A stretch of 64,000 nucleotides of DNA from an uncultured Bacteroidota bacterium. Lineage in GTDB: Bacteria > Bacteroidota > Bacteroidia > Chitinophagales > Chitinophagaceae. Positions 53,816 to 63,043 of this stretch are shown here, piece by piece. The stretch is taken from contig CAIKYB010000002.1 of the NCBI GenBank assembly GCA_903831575.1, positions 1 to 64,000 on the forward strand, written 5' to 3'. Within the stretch, counting starts at the first letter, position 1. Each line of letters opens with the position of its first letter. The translations under genes and the position numbers were made by a program. The notes below the pieces were generated by a model. The model worked only from the letters and a program-made list of their open reading frames with translations. It was not told the origin of the DNA and did no database searches.

Positions 53816-54916
53816 TTAAAAGTTATTAATAACCTCACATACTTTTTTTATCTGTTCCTCTGTATGAAAAAATGAAATAGGCAGACTTAAAGTTGTATTG
53901 TGAATCTCTTCTGAAATAGCAAAATTTTCGACCCACATATTTTTATATCCTTCTTGTAAATGAGGAGCAAGCGGATAATGAATTTCTGTTTTTATTCCGA
54001 AGTTTTCTAAATGCTGCTTTAATTCATCTCTTCTATTAGACCTTATGTTAAAAATGTGGAACACATCTTCATATCCACTTTGTTTTATCGGTTTAATGAA
54101 ATCATTGGAGAGGTGACTCATGTATATGCTTGCCAAATGTTGCTTATGAGAAGTTATTTTGTCAAGTGATCTTAATTTAATTCTTAAAAATAATGCCTGT
54201 ATCTCATCAAGCCGAGAATTTATTCCTATATATTTATTGTAATATTTTCTATCTGAACCGTAATTTCTTAATGCCCTTAACTTTTCTGCCAACTCGTCAT
54301 CATTTGTTGTAATAGCACCAGCATCTCCAAGTGCCCCTAAATTTTTGGTTGGGTAAAAACTGAATGCATTTAAATCTCCAAAAGTGCCAACTTGTTTTTT
54401 ATTAATACTTGCAGAATGGGCTTGAGCACAATCTTCAATTATTTTGAGGTTATATTTTTTCGCGATTATATTTATTGAATCCATTTCACATGTTTTCCCA
54501 TATAAATGAACAGGGATAATGGCAACTGTTTTTCCAGTGATTTTTTTTTCTATCAAGTCGGGATTGATATTGTATGTTTCAATTCGTGGCTCAACAAGAA
54601 CAGGTTTTAATCCTGCCAACACAATACTCAATATTGTTGCAATGTAAGTGTTGGATGGCACAATTACTTCGCTATCTTTTTTAAATTCAAATGCTTTCAA
54701 ACAAAGGATAAGTGCGTCTAATCCATTAGCTACTCCGATACAATGTTTGACTCCAATGTTTTGAGCAAATTCATTCTCAAAATATTTCACTTCATTACCA
54801 AGAATATACCAACCCCTCTCATAAAAGGTTACAGATTTATCTTTAAACTCTTCAATGAAAGGCGCATTTAATTTCTGAAGATTTTCATATTCAATCAAGT
54901 TATCAATAGGGCTCAT
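53816..54916 (-). CDS. DegT/DnrJ-family sugar aminotransferase (FdtB-like)
   Basis: This is a PLP-dependent aminotransferase of about 366 residues that adds an amino group to a nucleotide-activated keto-sugar. Start chosen at 54916 ([17 protein letters not shown]); a start at 54937 would overlap the FdtA-like gene more. Features are [37 protein letters not shown], and the Schiff-base Lys in [16 protein letters not shown]. The resemblance to FdtB, with an FdtA-like isomerase directly upstream, supports synthesis of dTDP-3-amino-3,6-dideoxyhexose (Fuc3N or Qui3N). C-4 aminating relatives look similar, so the C-3 assignment rests on the neighbour. Confidence 0.88.
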   Translation of the reverse strand: MSPIDNLIEYENLQKLNAPFIEEFKDKSVTFYERGWYILGNEVKYFENEFAQNIGVKHCIGVANGLDALILCLKAFEFKKDSEVIVPSNTYIATILSIVLAGLKPVLVEPRIETYNINPDLIEKKITGKTVAIIPVHLYGKTCEMDSINIIAKKYNLKIIEDCAQAHSASINKKQVGTFGDLNAFSFYPTKNLGALGDAGAITTNDDELAEKLRALRNYGSDRKYYNKYIGINSRLDEIQALFLRIKLRSLDKITSHKQHLASIYMSHLSNDFIKPIKQSGYEDVFHIFNIRSNRRDELKQHLENFGIKTEIHYPLAPHLQEGYKNMWVENFAISEEIHNTTLSLPISFFHTEEQIKKVCEVINNF

Positions 54917-55265
54917 AGATATAGTCTTTGGAGTCAAAATGTTCAGATGCTAAAACCAATAATATGGCATCGCTTGTAAAATTATGCATACTATGGTAAT
55001 CTTCAGGATTAAGTATTAGGCATTTAGTAGGAGTATCTAAAAGAAAAGCCTCTTTATTAATTCCGTTATCATTACTTATGATACAACTTCCTTTTATACA
55101 GATAGCAGCTTGTATTGTTTTGTGATGCCTATGGTTACCTCGAATGGATTCGTCCACATCATAAATATAAAATACCCGCTTTATTTCAAACGGCAATATT
55201 TTTTCAATTACCGACAAAGAACCTCTGTGGTCTTTATATTCATTTAATGCTAATAACTTAGGCAT
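54903..55265 (-). CDS. FdtA/QdtA-type cupin sugar 3,4-ketoisomerase
   Basis: This 120-residue single-domain cupin opens [39 protein letters not shown] carries the conserved histidines, and [29 protein letters not shown] follows. It matches FdtA/QdtA (WxcM-like) proteins that convert dTDP-4-keto-6-deoxyglucose to the 3-keto isomer, either galacto- or gluco-configured. It overlaps the GT upstream by 8 bp and the aminotransferase downstream by 14-35 bp, so all three are translationally linked. Stereochemistry of the product cannot be told from the sequence. Confidence 0.88.
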   Translation of the reverse strand: MPKLLALNEYKDHRGSLSVIEKILPFEIKRVFYIYDVDESIRGNHRHHKTIQAAICIKGSCIISNDNGINKEAFLLDTPTKCLILNPEDYHSMHNFTSDAILLVLASEHFDSKDYIYEPY

Positions 55266-56289
55266 ATATTTTTTTAATTAGACTCCTGATAAATTTAGGA
55301 ATCAATTTAGCATTGAAGATAAATAATCTATTAAAATATTTTACAAATACTTTCCGGTCTTCAATTATAGTTAAAATAATCTTTTTCTTGAGGTCCAGCC
55401 TTAATGTTTCATCCTGAATCAAAAACAACTCGGTGTTTATTTTTCTAATTTCATTCCAATAGTTAAAATAGAGTTTCTTTAAAGAATTGGTACTTTTTAC
55501 ATCATAAAGCCAAAATCCATTAGTTGCATAATTTTGGTTTAGAATTTTGAAATGTTGAAAATGATAATACACCAAGGGTGTTCCATCAATTACTAATTGG
55601 CCACGCCCATTATTTATTAAATTATATTTATTAATATTCCATGGCGCAATACCACTATAATTATCATCAAGAATCTTTACTTTATTGTTAAAATCATTTG
55701 GCCAAGAATCAAGGTATAGCTGATCGGCAAATCTTTTATTTTCTATATCTAATTTATCCTCACACCAAGACAAGCACTCTTTTCTCCATTTATTCAAACA
55801 AATAAAACCAATCTCATCATTTTTAAAAATCTGAAAGCTTACATTGAATTTACCATACTTCTCTAAATTAACTAACTCTGGAGAGAATTTGTGAGGAGTA
55901 ATAATGATTGAATATTCATTAAGGTAATCAAATATATTTTTTGGTGAACTGTAAAAAAAAATATCTGCGTCTAGTGTACAAATATGTGGGAGGTTAAATT
56001 TCGTTAATAAATATAAAGGCCAGCAAGGACTCATGGTAAAATAATACTCAACAGGCTTTCTGGAACTCTTAACTCCCAACAATTCAGTATCATACCTTTC
56101 AAGTTCTTCAATTAAGGTTAATTCTAAATTTTGATACTGATTTTTTCTTTCAGTAAAATAATTGTAAGTATAATCGTCTAAACAAAGTATATGCATTTTG
56201 AAATCAATTTCGGTTGACTTCAAAGAATTGTAAAGAACTATTCCTCTTGACAAATAGTTTTTATCAAATAATGTAGCAAAGTATTTCAT
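55258..56289 (-). CDS. GT-A-type glycosyltransferase in the amino-sugar cluster
   Basis: This 343-residue protein begins MKYFATLFDKNYLSRGIVLY. It has a DxD-like ICTLDADIFFY, followed by LNKWRKECLSWCEDK, FADQLYLDSWP and GIAPWNINKYN with a late VYYHFQHFK. The layout is that of nucleotide-diphospho-sugar transferases related to GT8. It lies between the GNT-I-like gene and the FdtA-like gene in one compact minus-strand operon. It probably adds a sugar to the same surface glycan. Donor unknown. Confidence 0.8.
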   Translation of the reverse strand: MKYFATLFDKNYLSRGIVLYNSLKSTEIDFKMHILCLDDYTYNYFTERKNQYQNLELTLIEELERYDTELLGVKSSRKPVEYYFTMSPCWPLYLLTKFNLPHICTLDADIFFYSSPKNIFDYLNEYSIIITPHKFSPELVNLEKYGKFNVSFQIFKNDEIGFICLNKWRKECLSWCEDKLDIENKRFADQLYLDSWPNDFNNKVKILDDNYSGIAPWNINKYNLINNGRGQLVIDGTPLVYYHFQHFKILNQNYATNGFWLYDVKSTNSLKKLYFNYWNEIRKINTELFLIQDETLRLDLKKKIILTIIEDRKVFVKYFNRLFIFNAKLIPKFIRSLIKKIYA

Positions 56290-56296
56290 AGAAAAC

Positions 56297-57238
56297 TTAA
56301 AATCTTTCTTTCTTTTTTTTAAAAAACAACTTAATTTTTTTTAATAGTTTTAATTTCTTTTTGACAGGATTGCCATAATAATCTCCACTATTGCTGTATC
56401 CTTTTTTCATTGCTTCAACCACATTATTATCTTCAACTATATTAGTATCTTCAAAATTCGGAGAAACTTCAAAAAGCGGCGGTGCTATGTTCAGTTTTGC
56501 ATGTGTAGCTTCGTTGGAATCAATGTGTTGAGATAATGATGGATTAGGATATAACGTCAACCAGTTATTTAAAACACAAACCGCTTGCCATCTAATGGCC
56601 CAAGAGTTAACTTTTCCTGAAATTTGATCTTCAAGCATCCCTATCATATTATATGATCCATATGCGTTAAACCTGACTTCAAGTTTTTTTTCCTTTAACT
56701 GCTCAAGTAAATCTATTGCATTTGGATTAAAATGAGACCACTTATTTTTCCAAGTAGCCCACCCCCAGCATTCTGACATTGCGAGAAAAAAAAAGTTGGG
56801 ATATTTTTCACCGCATGCAAAAAAGTTGCAAGCACCAATTTGAGCAATACTATCGTTATTTTCATATCTAGTCAAACTATCATTCATATACGCCAAGAAA
56901 AATTTGGACAAAATCAAATCATCTTCCAAAACAATAACTTTATTATGTTTGTTTACTACATATGTTACTCCTTCTATAATTGAAGCAGCTAATCCTTTAT
57001 TAGCACTTTGTTTAATTATAATAATCTCTTTAAAACGATTTTCTTTTTCAATAATAGTAGCAACATTATTTATTTTATTTAAGGTGTCTTGCTCTGCTTC
57101 AAATTTCGGACCGTCAATATAAACATATAAAGAACTGTTTTGTGATTCAGGATTGCTTGCAAGCGAATCAAGAAGATTTTGAGTATGAATTGGTCTATTG
57201 TAGGTAAATAAAACAATAGGAGCTAAATCATTTTGCAT
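56297..57238 (-). CDS. Glycosyltransferase, GNT-I/GT-A-like
   Basis: This 313-residue protein opens APIVLFTYNRPIHTQNLLDS. It has LYVYIDGPKFEAEQD, QSANKGLAASIIEGVTYVV and the metal site VIVLEDDLILSKFFLAYMN, with CWGWATWKNKW and SWAIRWQAVCVLNNWLT later. This arrangement is shared by GNT-I-type (GT13-like) and related bacterial transferases. The C-terminal lysine-rich tail (KKKLKLLKKIKLFFKKKKE) may bind membrane phospholipid. It overlaps the WecF-like gene by 11 bp and is followed 7 bp later by the GT8-like gene. Confidence 0.82.
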   Translation of the reverse strand: MQNDLAPIVLFTYNRPIHTQNLLDSLASNPESQNSSLYVYIDGPKFEAEQDTLNKINNVATIIEKENRFKEIIIIKQSANKGLAASIIEGVTYVVNKHNKVIVLEDDLILSKFFLAYMNDSLTRYENNDSIAQIGACNFFACGEKYPNFFFLAMSECWGWATWKNKWSHFNPNAIDLLEQLKEKKLEVRFNAYGSYNMIGMLEDQISGKVNSWAIRWQAVCVLNNWLTLYPNPSLSQHIDSNEATHAKLNIAPPLFEVSPNFEDTNIVEDNNVVEAMKKGYSNSGDYYGNPVKKKLKLLKKIKLFFKKKKERF

Positions 57239-58400
57239 AATTTGTCATCAAATTTTTTAAATTAGAAAGTCTGACATCTCTGGATAATTTGGAATTCAAA
57301 ATCTCAATGTTTGTTGTTTTGTTATTTTCGGAAATTAAAATAGCTTCTTTAATTGACTCAATGCTTATTTTATCTGACGAAAAAGTGGTAACTCCAATTT
57401 TATTGAAGTAAGTTTTTAAAACGTTGTTGTCTTTTATAAATACCGGTTTGCCTAATCCCATTCCTATAATCATGTTACCCAGTGCTTGTTGCCTATTATG
57501 AAACATTACCAAAACATCCATTTTATTCAGCAGCTTTACATAATCTTCTTTTGATTGAAAATCTATAATTGGAAAAAAATTTTTTCTGAAAAATTTATAT
57601 CCCTCTTTTATGATGTACTTTTTATATTTATCACTTCCGTAAGATAATGGGCAGTAAATATTTACATTATTCATTTTTTGCAGAATGGTAAAAGCGTCTA
57701 AATGATTATTGGATTCTGTCGCTGAATTTCCAAAGAGAATATTGACACTACCTAATGCCGTCCTAGTATCCTTTTTATTTTTAACGGATAAATTGAGGTT
57801 TTGATCATAAAATCCAAAAACGTGTTTGGCCTTAAATTTTGGGAAAAGAGAGTTTATCTTTTTTATTTCTTCATTATCATCCTCCATACAAACTAAATAA
57901 TCAATCCTGCCTATTTGGTTATTTCTTTTTTCATACTCTTCGGGTAGATTCTTTTTTAATTTCTTTTTCCAATTTAATCTTTTCAAGATCTTTATTGGGT
58001 TTAATGATTTTTGTTTTTGAGGGTGTTCTGGATACTTGAATTTTTTGTAAGTTAAATTGTCTAATACCCATTTGGAGTGATATAATTCTGGCAATTCATA
58101 AAACTCTCCTCCCCACATCATGACAAATAATCGATTCTCAATATTCATTAAGATATCTGCAATAAATGAATCATACCAATGAACAAACACACAATCATTT
58201 TTATCGATGCATTTTAATCTGTCGAGGATTTCTGTTTTGTTATTGCCAATGTATTCAATGGTTTTGGTTGTATTCAAATATTTTGAATCACCTTTATTTC
58301 CTCTTATCCAAAAAAAATTATTTTTTTCTTCGTTGATATCATATATGTCTTCAATATAGGAGTCAATGAATTTATCCTGTATCATTATATGGTAGTTCAT
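57228..58400 (-). CDS. WecF/RffT-like 4-acetamido-fucosyl transferase (GT56)
   Basis: This 390-residue protein resembles Fuc4NAc transferases that extend lipid II of enterobacterial common antigen. The key features are VFVHWYDSFIADIL near the start, VMMWGGEFYELPE, and ILFGNSATESNNHLDAF, the donor-binding GNSATxxNNHLE-type motif of the family. CPLSYGSDKYKKYI and VLVMFHNRQQALGNMI follow. The presence of FdtA/FdtB-like genes in the same operon suggests that the transferred sugar is a 3-amino-dideoxyhexose instead of Fuc4NAc. It is the first gene of the minus-strand operon. Confidence 0.85.
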   Translation of the reverse strand: MNYHIMIQDKFIDSYIEDIYDINEEKNNFFWIRGNKGDSKYLNTTKTIEYIGNNKTEILDRLKCIDKNDCVFVHWYDSFIADILMNIENRLFVMMWGGEFYELPELYHSKWVLDNLTYKKFKYPEHPQKQKSLNPIKILKRLNWKKKLKKNLPEEYEKRNNQIGRIDYLVCMEDDNEEIKKINSLFPKFKAKHVFGFYDQNLNLSVKNKKDTRTALGSVNILFGNSATESNNHLDAFTILQKMNNVNIYCPLSYGSDKYKKYIIKEGYKFFRKNFFPIIDFQSKEDYVKLLNKMDVLVMFHNRQQALGNMIIGMGLGKPVFIKDNNVLKTYFNKIGVTTFSSDKISIESIKEAILISENNKTTNIEILNSKLSRDVRLSNLKNLMTNYAK

Positions 58401-58522
58401 ACAAAAACTAACTAATTTGATGGTTAATAATCTTGACTATATAAAGTATCGTACCCTCGAGTTAACCCTTGTTTAAATAAAAAATTTTCTATCAAAAAAA
58501 CTATATAAACTCTGATAGAAAT

Positions 58523-58747
58523 TCATTTATCCCGTTCTCTTTCCCCCTTCCACCATCTCCACCCAATCACTGCAATAATTGCGAAAGGTGCCAGCATCAA
58601 ATATAATATCCCATTATTCAATCCCAAGGCTGGTTTTTCACCTAATTGAGAAGCTGTTTTTGTGCACATGGAGCATTGCGCTTCCGAAGACATTGGAAGC
58701 ACAAAAATCAGTACAAGAATTAATAAAAGGAGATGCTTTTTTTTCAC
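58523..58747 (-). CDS. Small membrane protein with CxxC motif
   Basis: This protein of about 74 residues starts at GTG 58747 (KKKHLLLLILVLIFVLPMSS), with the signal-like segment ending SSEAQ. QCSMCTKTASQLGE and LGLNNGILYLMLAPFAIIAVIGWRWWK follow, a single membrane span near the C-terminus. The ATG-start ORF extends 36 bp further back, across part of the terminator palindrome after typA, so I prefer GTG. A degenerate -7 (TAccTTTA) lies just before it. Small proteins of this form are frequent in Bacteroidota, but I know of no proven role; CxxC could bind a metal or heme. Confidence 0.7.
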   Translation of the reverse strand: MKKKHLLLLILVLIFVLPMSSEAQCSMCTKTASQLGEKPALGLNNGILYLMLAPFAIIAVIGWRWWKGERERDK

Positions 58748-58775
58748 GCTGTAAAGGTAATTACAAATTACAAAA

Positions 58776-58803
58776 CAGCCCACAGTTTTAAAACCGTGGG
58801 CTG
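58776..58803 (-). terminator. Terminator after typA
   Basis: The arms cagcccac.gttttaaaac.gtgggctg form a 28-nt inverted repeat with one imperfect position. It is a G-U pair on the minus-strand RNA but an A-C mismatch on the plus strand, and it is followed by ttttgtaattt on the minus strand. This fits a typA terminator 33 bp after its stop. The sequence is closely related to the uvrB terminator. Confidence 0.65.
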
Positions 58804-58836
58804 ATGAATTAAAATTATTTTAACCAGATGAATGTC

Positions 58837-60645
58837 TTATGCCTCTTGTGACATTGATTTAGAAACACGCTTGCGATCATCTTCATTTAAGATAGTTTTT
58901 CTCAAACGAACACTTTTTGGCGTTACTTCAATACACTCATCTTGTTGTATATACTCCATACATTCTTCTAAAGACATCAAAATCTTTGGTGCTGCTTTTG
59001 ACGCATCATCAGATCCACTCGCACGGTGATTCGTTAATTTTTTTGGCTCAGTAGCATTTACTACTAAGTCTCCTGGTTTGATATGCTCTGCAATAATCTG
59101 ACCTGCATATACATCTTCTCCTGGATCAACAAAGAATCTTCCTCTTTCCTGTAATTTATCTATAGAATAACCTGTTGTTCTTTCAGTTGATTTTGATAGC
59201 AATACGCCATTATTTCTGCCTGGAATATTTCCTTTCCATGGTTTGTATTCCAGAAAACGATGTGCCATTACCGCTTCTCCTGCTGTATTGGTTAACATGT
59301 TACTTCTCAATCCTATTAAGCCTCTTGAAGGAATTTCAAATTCTAAATGCTGCATTTCTCCTTTGGTTTCCATTACGAGCATTTCTCCTTTACGTTGTGT
59401 AACCAAGTCAATTACTTTACCACTAAACTCTGCAGGAACATCAACTACCAATACCTCAAAAGGTTCACTTTTAACACCATCAATTTGTTTTACAATAACT
59501 TGAGGCTGTCCAATGGTTAATTCAAATCCTTCTCTTCTCATGGTTTCAATTAAGATTCCCAAATGAAGAATACCACGACCGAATACCAAGAAGCTATCCG
59601 CACTATCACTGTCCTCAACTCTTAAGGCTAAGTTTTTTTCTGTTTCTTTAAACAAACGATCACGAAGATGACGACTGGTTACAAACTTTCCTTCTTTACC
59701 GAAAAAAGGAGAGTTGTTGATTCCAAACAACATGCTCATTGTTGGTTCATCTACACTGATTACTGGAAGCGCTTCCGGATTTTCAATGTCTGCAATGGTA
59801 TCTCCGATATTAAAGTCATCCAATCCAACGACAGCACAAATATCACCTGCAACAACCTCTTCTGCTTTCTTTTTCCCCATTCCCTCAAATACATATAATT
59901 CTTTAATCCTCATTTTTTTAATAGATCCATCAGCTTGCATTAATGCGATTTGCTGATTTTCTTTAATGCTTCCACGTGCAACTTTTCCTACTGCAATTCT
60001 TCCTAAGAAAGAAGAATAATCCAATGAAGTAATTTGCATTTGTGAAGGTCCTTCATTTACTTTTGGCTCTGGTACAAACTCTAAAATCGCATCCAGTAAA
60101 GGAAGAATATTATCTGTTTCTGTTAAGGAAGTATTCATCCAGCCATTTTTGCTGCTTCCGTAAATGGTAGGGAAATTCAATTGCTCTTCTGTAGCATCCA
60201 AGTTGAAAAATAATTCAAATACAGCATCATGCACTTCGTCAGGACGACAGTTTGGCTTATCAACTTTATTGATAACTACAATTGGGCGCAAACCCAATGC
60301 CAGTGCTTTTTGAAGTACGAAACGTGTTTGAGGCATAGGGCCTTCAAAAGCATCTACCAGTAATAAAACACCATCAGCCATTTTCAATACTCTTTCTACT
60401 TCACCTCCGAAATCCGAGTGACCAGGAGTATCGATAACGTTAATCTTAACGTCTTTATAGGTTACAGAAACGTTTTTACTAAAAATGGTAATGCCTCTTT
60501 CTCTTTCAAGATCATTACTATCCATAATCAACTCTCCAGTTTCCTGATTATCTCTGAAAACTTTAGTTGCGTGTAAAATCTTGTCCACCAAAGTTGTTTT
60601 ACCATGATCTACGTGGGCAATAATTGCGATGTTGCGAATGTTCAT
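58837..60645 (-). CDS. typA: Translational GTPase TypA/BipA
   Basis: This 602-residue ribosome-associated GTPase helps ribosome assembly and stress adaptation. The G domain has the P-loop AHVDHGKTTLVD, switch II DTPGHSDFGGEVERV and VINKVDKPNCRPDE for guanine specificity. EF-G-like domains follow (about 205-480), with SRGLIGLRSNMLTNTAGEAVM typical of the TypA C-terminal region and SIDKLQERGRFFVDPGEDVY. Full length. A promoter with a TAccTTTG -7 lies about 93 bp upstream. A palindromic terminator follows the gene. Confidence 0.97.
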   Translation of the reverse strand: MNIRNIAIIAHVDHGKTTLVDKILHATKVFRDNQETGELIMDSNDLERERGITIFSKNVSVTYKDVKINVIDTPGHSDFGGEVERVLKMADGVLLLVDAFEGPMPQTRFVLQKALALGLRPIVVINKVDKPNCRPDEVHDAVFELFFNLDATEEQLNFPTIYGSSKNGWMNTSLTETDNILPLLDAILEFVPEPKVNEGPSQMQITSLDYSSFLGRIAVGKVARGSIKENQQIALMQADGSIKKMRIKELYVFEGMGKKKAEEVVAGDICAVVGLDDFNIGDTIADIENPEALPVISVDEPTMSMLFGINNSPFFGKEGKFVTSRHLRDRLFKETEKNLALRVEDSDSADSFLVFGRGILHLGILIETMRREGFELTIGQPQVIVKQIDGVKSEPFEVLVVDVPAEFSGKVIDLVTQRKGEMLVMETKGEMQHLEFEIPSRGLIGLRSNMLTNTAGEAVMAHRFLEYKPWKGNIPGRNNGVLLSKSTERTTGYSIDKLQERGRFFVDPGEDVYAGQIIAEHIKPGDLVVNATEPKKLTNHRASGSDDASKAAPKILMSLEECMEYIQQDECIEVTPKSVRLRKTILNEDDRKRVSKSMSQEA

Positions 60646-60738
60646 ATAAGTTTTTTTTGGATTTTGCTTCTAGCTGAAAGTGAGCGAATACGGCTTACAT
60701 TATAAAGCTAACAGCAAAATCTGCTGTTTTTTGACGCG

Positions 60739-60768
60739 CAAAGGTAACATTATTAAGCGGCTTGGCAA
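60739..60768 (-). promoter_or_regulatory. Promoter of typA
   Basis: On the minus strand a TTG at 60768-60766 is followed after 19 bp by the -7 TACCTTTG at 60746-60739, giving a leader of about 93 nt before the typA start. The spacing fits the Bacteroidota consensus. Confidence 0.55.
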
Positions 60769-60828
60769 GGGTTTAATGTAATTAGTTTGTGAAATCTGTA
60801 GAGGGGTGATACATTATTTCACTTTTAT

Positions 60829-60912
60829 TTCACCGCAGACAACAGGAGTAAAAGAGATAAGGCAGAAGTTTTAAGTTGAAATAACCCTCAGCGCTCTTCT
60901 TTCTCTTTGCAA
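60829..60912. repeat. Degenerate intergenic element between typA and uvrB
   Basis: The stretch ttcaccgcagacaacaggag and, 35 bp later, cctcagcgctcttctttctc have partly complementary ends. They resemble the CACCGCAG...CTCTGCG-type elements I recall from several bacterial phyla, here eroded. The 317-bp interval 60646-60962 holds this, the typA promoter and no gene. Confidence 0.3.
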
Positions 60913-60962
60913 TTAAAAAACAATAAATATTTGTCTAATTTTATCAATCATTAATACAAACC

Positions 60963-63002
60963 ATGAATTTCAAGCTCTTTTCAGAATATAATCCAGCCGG
61001 AGACCAGCCCGAAGCAATTAGGCAATTAACCCAAGGCATCCTTGATGGAGAGAAATATCAAACCCTTTTGGGTGTTACAGGAAGTGGTAAAACCTTTACC
61101 ATGGCTAATGTTATTCAAAATCTGCAACGCCCCACACTTGTTCTTACACATAACAAAACCCTTGTGGCACAGCTCTATGGAGAATTCAAACAATTTTTCC
61201 CTGAGAATGCCGTAGGCTATTTCGTGTCTTATTACGATTACTACCAGCCAGAGGCCTATATGCCTGTAACGAATACTTATATAGAAAAGGATTTAAGTAT
61301 TAATGAAGAGTTAGACAAATTGAGATTACAAGCCACGGCACAGTTGTTAAGCGGAAGAAGAGATATTATAGTTGTGGCAAGTGTGAGTTGTATTTATGGC
61401 ATGGGTAATCCTACGGAATATGAAAATGGCATTATTCGAATCCACGAAAAACAAATTATTTCAAGGCAAGGGTTTCTTCATGCATTAATTAATTCGCTTT
61501 ATCATCGGAGCCAGGGCGATTTTGAAAGAGGGTCGTTTAGGGTTAAGGGTGATACTATCGACATTAACTTACCCTATGTAGATTTTGGTTATCGCATTTC
61601 TTTTTTTGGTGATGAAATTGAAAGTATTGAGACCTTAGAATTGACAACAGGGAAGAGAATTGGCAATGTTGAAAATGCCGCAATTTTCCCCGCTAATTTA
61701 TATCTCGCGCCAAAGAACATGATGGCTGAAGTAATCAGCGACATACAAGATGAATGCGCAGCTCAGGTAACTTATTTTAAAAATGTCGGGAAGTACACGG
61801 AAGCACAAAGAATTTCTGAGCGCGTGAATTACGACTTGGAAATGATTCGCGAACTCGGTTATTGTACAGGAATTGAAAACTACTCTCGTTTTTTTGACAG
61901 AAGAAAACCAGGCACAAGACCTTTCTGTCTGCTTGATTATTTTCCAAAAGATTTTTTAACGATTATAGATGAAAGTCACCAGACGATTCCTCAAATAAGC
62001 GGGATGTATGGCGGTGACAGAAGTCGAAAATTAGTACTGGTTGATTACGGGTTTAGATTACCATCGGCAATGGATAATCGCCCGCAGAATTTCAATGAAT
62101 TTGAAAGCATCACCGATCAGACCGTCTTTGTATCTGCTACTCCTGGCGAGTATGAATTACAAAAATGTGGTGGCGTTGTGGTGGAGCAGGTAGTAAGACC
62201 AACAGGATTATTAGATCCCCCAATAGAAGTAAGGCCAACGCTGAACCAGATTGATGATTTACTCGAGGAGATTGACAATAGGATTATCAAAGGCGATCGT
62301 GTTTTAGTAACTACTCTAACTAAGCGAATGGCTGAAGAGCTGCATAAATATTTTGAACGCATCAATGTAAAATCAAAATACATTCATAGTGATGTGGATA
62401 CTTTAGAACGAGTAGAAATTCTCAGAGAATTACGTTTGGGTGTTATTGATGTATTGGTTGGTGTAAATCTGTTAAGAGAAGGACTGGATTTGCCGGAAGT
62501 GTCTTTAGTTGCCATTATGGATGCAGACAAAGAAGGCTTTTTAAGAAACGAAAGAAGTCTAACGCAAACGGCTGGACGTGCAGCAAGAAACGCAGACGGG
62601 CTGGTGATTTTTTACGGAGATAAAATTACCGCAAGTATGCAAAAGACTATTGATGAAACGCAACGCAGAAGAGAGAAGCAAATTGCTCACAATACCTTGC
62701 ATGGAATTATTCCTACAACTATTCAAAAAACCAAAGATCAGATTATCGCTCAGGGTAGTGTTTTGGACGTAAAAGGATACGACCCATCAAACCCTTATGC
62801 TTTACAAAATGAGGATGTACAAATATCTTTAGCTGCTGAAGAACAAATGGAATACAATACCATTCCTCAGTTGGAGAAAGCCATAGCCCAAACAAAAAAG
62901 CAAATGGAAAAAGCTGCAAAAGGACTTGATTTTATGGAAGCCGCAAGGCTGAGAGACCAAATGTTTGCAATGAAGAAAAAGCTGGAAGATATGAATGCAT
63001 AA
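60963..63002 (+). CDS. uvrB: Excinuclease ABC subunit B
   Basis: This 679-residue DNA-repair helicase verifies UvrA-found damage and loads UvrC. It has Walker A in GVTGSGKTFT, ANVIQNLQRPTLVLTHNKT, the beta-hairpin region YYDYYQPEAYMP, DESHQTIPQISGMYGGDRSRK, FVSATPGEYE, and the helicase VI-type QTAGRAARN. The C-terminal UVR motif (LEKAIAQTKKQMEKAAKGL, then MEAARLRDQMFAMKKKL) that contacts UvrA and UvrC is complete. Typical length. It is divergent from typA and ends at a strong palindromic terminator. The other uvr genes are not in the window. Confidence 0.98.
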   Translation: MNFKLFSEYNPAGDQPEAIRQLTQGILDGEKYQTLLGVTGSGKTFTMANVIQNLQRPTLVLTHNKTLVAQLYGEFKQFFPENAVGYFVSYYDYYQPEAYMPVTNTYIEKDLSINEELDKLRLQATAQLLSGRRDIIVVASVSCIYGMGNPTEYENGIIRIHEKQIISRQGFLHALINSLYHRSQGDFERGSFRVKGDTIDINLPYVDFGYRISFFGDEIESIETLELTTGKRIGNVENAAIFPANLYLAPKNMMAEVISDIQDECAAQVTYFKNVGKYTEAQRISERVNYDLEMIRELGYCTGIENYSRFFDRRKPGTRPFCLLDYFPKDFLTIIDESHQTIPQISGMYGGDRSRKLVLVDYGFRLPSAMDNRPQNFNEFESITDQTVFVSATPGEYELQKCGGVVVEQVVRPTGLLDPPIEVRPTLNQIDDLLEEIDNRIIKGDRVLVTTLTKRMAEELHKYFERINVKSKYIHSDVDTLERVEILRELRLGVIDVLVGVNLLREGLDLPEVSLVAIMDADKEGFLRNERSLTQTAGRAARNADGLVIFYGDKITASMQKTIDETQRRREKQIAHNTLHGIIPTTIQKTKDQIIAQGSVLDVKGYDPSNPYALQNEDVQISLAAEEQMEYNTIPQLEKAIAQTKKQMEKAAKGLDFMEAARLRDQMFAMKKKLEDMNA

Positions 63003-63004
63003 AA

Positions 63005-63032
63005 ATAGCCCACGGTTTAAACCGTGGGCTAT
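63005..63032. terminator. Bidirectional terminator between uvrB and the fibronectin-III gene
   Basis: The arms atagcccacggttt and aaaccgtgggctat form a perfect 28-bp palindrome 3 bp after the uvrB stop. On the minus strand it is followed by tttttatgc, a T run typical of a terminator for the convergent gene. On the plus strand the tail tgagatgaattttta is weaker. It shares its core with the palindrome after typA. Confidence 0.7.
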
Positions 63033-63043
63033 GAGATGAATTT

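Noticed and set aside
58748-58783. ATG start at 58783 for the small CxxC protein
   Set aside because: The extension translates part of the typA terminator palindrome and would bury the signal peptide; GTG 58747 gives a standard signal.
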